Origin: Winogradskyella costae
Lineage (GTDB): Bacteria > Bacteroidota > Bacteroidia > Flavobacteriales > Flavobacteriaceae
NCBI RefSeq assembly: GCF_013403865.1
Contig: NZ_JABFDK010000001.1
Coordinates: forward strand, 868,001 to 932,000
Direction: 5' to 3'
DNA length: 64,000 nt
The notes under the pieces were generated by a model, which was given only the letters and a program-made list of their open reading frames with translations, ran no database searches and was not told the origin of the DNA. A program made the position numbers and the translations under genes. Every line of letters starts with the position of its first letter. Within the stretch, counting starts at the first letter, position 1. Of the stretch, positions 61,700 to 64,000 are shown piece after piece.

Positions 61700-63421
61700 A
61701 TGAAAAAGAAAATTACCCTATTATGCATTAGCCTTTGTGTTGCATTAATTTCTGAAGCTCAAACCGTAGAATGGCACCAACAATTTGGTGGGTATTCAGA
61801 AGACGTAATGCTATCTGTTGCAACGGATAATAATGACAATACTTATACAACTGGTTATTTTGCAGAAACTTCTACTTTTGGCACAGTTACCTTAAGCGGT
61901 TTAGGTTTCTTTAATGGGTTTGTAACAAAAACTGACAGCGCCGGAAATGTCTTATGGGCAAAATCATTGGCTCAACCAGATGATAGTGATATTGACCCTT
62001 ATCATTCTGTAATACCTAAAAGTATTTCTGTAGACTTAAATGGCAATGTAATTATTGTCGGTTATTTTGATGCTGGAGAATTTGATGCCAATCCTGGTTC
62101 TGAAGAATATCTTCTAAGTTCTACAAATTATGAAATGTTTATTGTAAAATTAGATACTAATGGAAACTTTATCTGGGCAACTTCTTTTGGAGCAACCGAT
62201 GATTCTTTTGAGAGTATAACTGATGTTGGCACAGACAGTAATGGAGACATATATGTAACAGGATATTTTAATAGTACAATATCAATTGCTCATGCTGCAG
62301 GAACTTCATCTATTACAAGCAGTGGATACTCCGATATATTTGTTTTAAAATATGCTTCTGAAGGTTATTATGTTTGGATGTACAGTGCTGGAGGTACAGA
62401 CTTTGACTTGGGTATGAGCATAGATGTAACACCAACAGGTGATTCTTATATTACTGGGCAATATAGAGAAACGGCTACTTTTTACACGCCTATATTTGGT
62501 CCTGGCGCAATTACCCTAAGTACTACCGCTAACTACAGAGGATTATTTGCTCTAAAACTAGATGCATCAGGCAATTACCAAAATGCAATTAAAATTGGCG
62601 AAGCCCAATCTGAATGTATCGGAACTGCAATTGCTGTTGACACTAATAATGACGCTTATGTAACTGGGTATTATGGAGGTGTTTTAACATCTAATGAAGG
62701 CACCACGGATCAATTAACCATTGATTCTGATGGCAATTATGAGGCGTTTGTAGCCAAAGTTGACCTTAAAAACCAAAATATATCATGGATTAAAGAGATT
62801 GATGGAGGTACAGAATCAAATTTTGGTTACGGCATAGATACAGACTCTAACAACAACGTTTATGCTACTGGTTTCTTTAGTGCATCAATAACAGTTGATG
62901 GTTACACACTTAACAAACAGACCACTCATGTTTTTGATAGTTATTTATTAAAAATGAATAGCTCAGGAGCATTTACAGGAGCATATCAATTTGGTGCTCT
63001 AAATGCTATAGAAACTCAACCTATAACTGTAGACACTAATGACAATATTATAGTTGCTGGATCCTTTAGAGAAACTGCAGATATTAGTCCTTTTTCAGCT
63101 GAGAACTTACAAATTACATCTTCTGGATTTAGAGATAATTACCTTTTTAAAATTGCCCAAGGTAATTTATTAAGCATAACAGATAATAGCATTAACAATA
63201 CACTTAAAGTGTATCCAAACCCTGTAGATGACATTCTTTACATAACTAGTCAGCAGCCAATACTTTCTAAAAACTACACAATTTTTGATGTAAACGGTAA
63301 ATTAATTTTATCAGGTAAATTACTATTTAATAATAAAATCAATATCAGCCATTTAAAAAGTGGATTCTATTTTCTAAGTTTAAATCAACAAGCAGAAACG
63401 TTTAAGTTTGTGAAAAATTAG
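61700..63421 (+). CDS. SBBP-type beta-propeller protein with T9SS C-terminal signal
   Basis: A 573-residue secreted protein. A signal peptide (about 1-20, ending ALISEAQ) is followed by six similar blocks built around phrases such as YVTGYF, YITGQY and YATGFF, a repeat pattern of SBBP-type beta-propellers. The last 80 residues form a type A T9SS sorting domain (KVYPNPVDDILYITS near 502, ending in FKFVKN), so it is exported by the type IX secretion system and attached to or released from the cell surface. The ligand is unknown. It is followed by a putative regulator on the same strand. Confidence 0.9.
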   Translation: MKKKITLLCISLCVALISEAQTVEWHQQFGGYSEDVMLSVATDNNDNTYTTGYFAETSTFGTVTLSGLGFFNGFVTKTDSAGNVLWAKSLAQPDDSDIDPYHSVIPKSISVDLNGNVIIVGYFDAGEFDANPGSEEYLLSSTNYEMFIVKLDTNGNFIWATSFGATDDSFESITDVGTDSNGDIYVTGYFNSTISIAHAAGTSSITSSGYSDIFVLKYASEGYYVWMYSAGGTDFDLGMSIDVTPTGDSYITGQYRETATFYTPIFGPGAITLSTTANYRGLFALKLDASGNYQNAIKIGEAQSECIGTAIAVDTNNDAYVTGYYGGVLTSNEGTTDQLTIDSDGNYEAFVAKVDLKNQNISWIKEIDGGTESNFGYGIDTDSNNNVYATGFFSASITVDGYTLNKQTTHVFDSYLLKMNSSGAFTGAYQFGALNAIETQPITVDTNDNIIVAGSFRETADISPFSAENLQITSSGFRDNYLFKIAQGNLLSITDNSINNTLKVYPNPVDDILYITSQQPILSKNYTIFDVNGKLILSGKLLFNNKINISHLKSGFYFLSLNQQAETFKFVKN

Positions 63422-63453
63422 ATTATAAAATACGGACATTCCTGCAATAATTT

Positions 63454-63484
63454 TTGGAATCAGAGTATAACCTTTCTATCTTCG
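63454..63484 (+). promoter_or_regulatory. Predicted promoter of the 63489 gene
   Basis: TTG (63454-63456), a 20-base spacer, then TATCTTCG (63477-63484), one mismatch from TAnnTTTG. It would start transcription at or next to the ATG. Confidence 0.35.
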
Positions 63485-63488
63485 AACT

Positions 63489-64000
63489 ATGTATAGATGG
63501 GAAATGTTTATCGATTTCTTTTTAATCGCCGGAATGTCTTTTTTAGCGTTCTTAATTCTTGTACTCATAAAATCTAAAGTTCACTTTTCAAAAACTATAC
63601 TGAACATATTTTTTATAAACGCTTTTTTCTTTTTACTCTATTACTACTCTTATCTTCACAAAATTAGAATTACTGGAGGTATTGCTATACTCTTTGGTCA
63701 TGGAGTTGGTTACCTTTTAGGACCCTCTTTTTTATATTTGGTTAAATCCTTAGTGTTTTCTAAAGAGAAAATTTTACGGCCCTATTTAAAGAGTCTCATT
63801 CCTTTTGCCATAGTTTTTGTATTTTGTAATGTGCCGCTATTCATTGCAATGACTACAGATTATTTTGATAGTTATCACAACCTTTATATCACATTAGAGA
63901 TTCCATTCAATATTTTAGAAAATATATTTATCATTTTCTACATTTTCAAAACACTAAAATTTTTAAATCGTCTAAAGATTTCCATACAAGAAAATTATGC
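63489..64000 (+). CDS. Membrane N-terminal part of a probable LytTR- or AraC-type regulator, cut by window end
   Basis: From the ATG at 63489 the open frame encodes 170 residues without a stop before the window ends. It contains five or six hydrophobic helices (for example FFLIAGMSFLAFLILVLI, IAILFGHGVGYLLGPSFLYL, FAIVFVFCNVPLFIAMTT). The pattern and the phrase GVGYLLGPSFLYLVKSL resemble the membrane sensor part of flavobacterial AraC/LytTR regulators, whose DNA-binding domain would be beyond the edge. This is inference; only the membrane part is seen. A near-consensus promoter (TTG at 63454-63456, 20 bases, TATCTTCG at 63477-63484) ends four bases before the ATG. Confidence 0.55.
   Translation, partial: MYRWEMFIDFFLIAGMSFLAFLILVLIKSKVHFSKTILNIFFINAFFFLLYYYSYLHKIRITGGIAILFGHGVGYLLGPSFLYLVKSLVFSKEKILRPYLKSLIPFAIVFVFCNVPLFIAMTTDYFDSYHNLYITLEIPFNILENIFIIFYIFKTLKFLNRLKISIQENY

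Overview
The window is an AT-rich chromosomal segment of a member of the Bacteroidota, almost certainly family Flavobacteriaceae. Evidence: gliding-motility genes gldE and gldD beside mutY and ssb, GLPGLI-family and TonB-type outer-membrane proteins, a protein with a type IX secretion (T9SS) C-terminal sorting tail, promoter -7 elements of the form TAnnTTTG, and very few Shine-Dalgarno-like sites. I see no insertion sequence, prophage, CRISPR array, rRNA or tRNA. Most of the window is ordinary core genome; the less ordinary parts are short peptides, dispersed repeats, one damaged locus and one outer-membrane cluster.

Layout. 1-1764 (minus): uppP (cut by the window edge), a DUF3098 protein and ftsX. 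2049-6568 (plus): leuS, unusually long and preceded by a large imperfect hairpin, then two envelope proteins of unknown function. 6827-9557: ald, a YugP-type membrane zinc peptidase and a Bax-inhibitor-1 protein. 9772-12098: a 35-codon ORF with its own promoter and terminator, then (minus) RNase G, a 29-residue COX24_C-like basic protein and an HU-family protein. 12233-15817 (plus): mutY, ssb, gldE, gldD. 15904-19113 (minus): an Oar-like TonB-dependent receptor. 19273-23981 (minus): a tightly packed operon DUF3108 > tryptophan 2,3-dioxygenase > M23 peptidase > pgi. 24264-27324 (minus): hppD, a CCC-motif membrane protein and hmgA. Together with the dioxygenase operon this gives two to three steps of aromatic amino acid catabolism.

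27325-32302 is the most accessory-looking stretch: repeat-bearing spacers, two small exported proteins, a GLPGLI protein and a TonB-receptor-like barrel. 32420-36743 (plus): pth, ribF, a vitamin K-dependent gamma-carboxylase-like (HTTM) protein overlapping ribF, and serS. 36866-43672 (plus): a 22-residue hydrophobic peptide, a TPR protein, DUF4286, rsmA, mgtE, a D-2-hydroxyacid dehydrogenase, DUF1801 and VOC proteins. 43650-44149 looks like a rearrangement scar where a DUF4870-like gene has lost its start. 44325-47904 (minus): an OlsF-like two-domain acyltransferase, aspartate kinase and a GNAT. 48030-55376: fbp, (minus) TerB, mfd, a DMT exporter and a TlpA-like thioredoxin protein. 56048-64000: a 1478-residue CheB-CheR-PAS-histidine kinase-receiver hybrid, a lipoprotein of unknown function (minus), a T9SS beta-propeller protein, and the start of a membrane-anchored putative regulator cut by the window end.

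Several genes start at TTG or GTG, often overlapping the upstream stop codon. No single unmistakably new system is present. The best candidates for follow-up are the 27.6-32.3 kb small-exported-protein/GLPGLI/barrel cluster with its repeat-rich leader, the 9.77 kb short ORF, the gamma-carboxylase homologue, and the dispersed repeat that appears to have been absorbed in frame into mfd. Family assignments rest on motif recognition, not on database searches.
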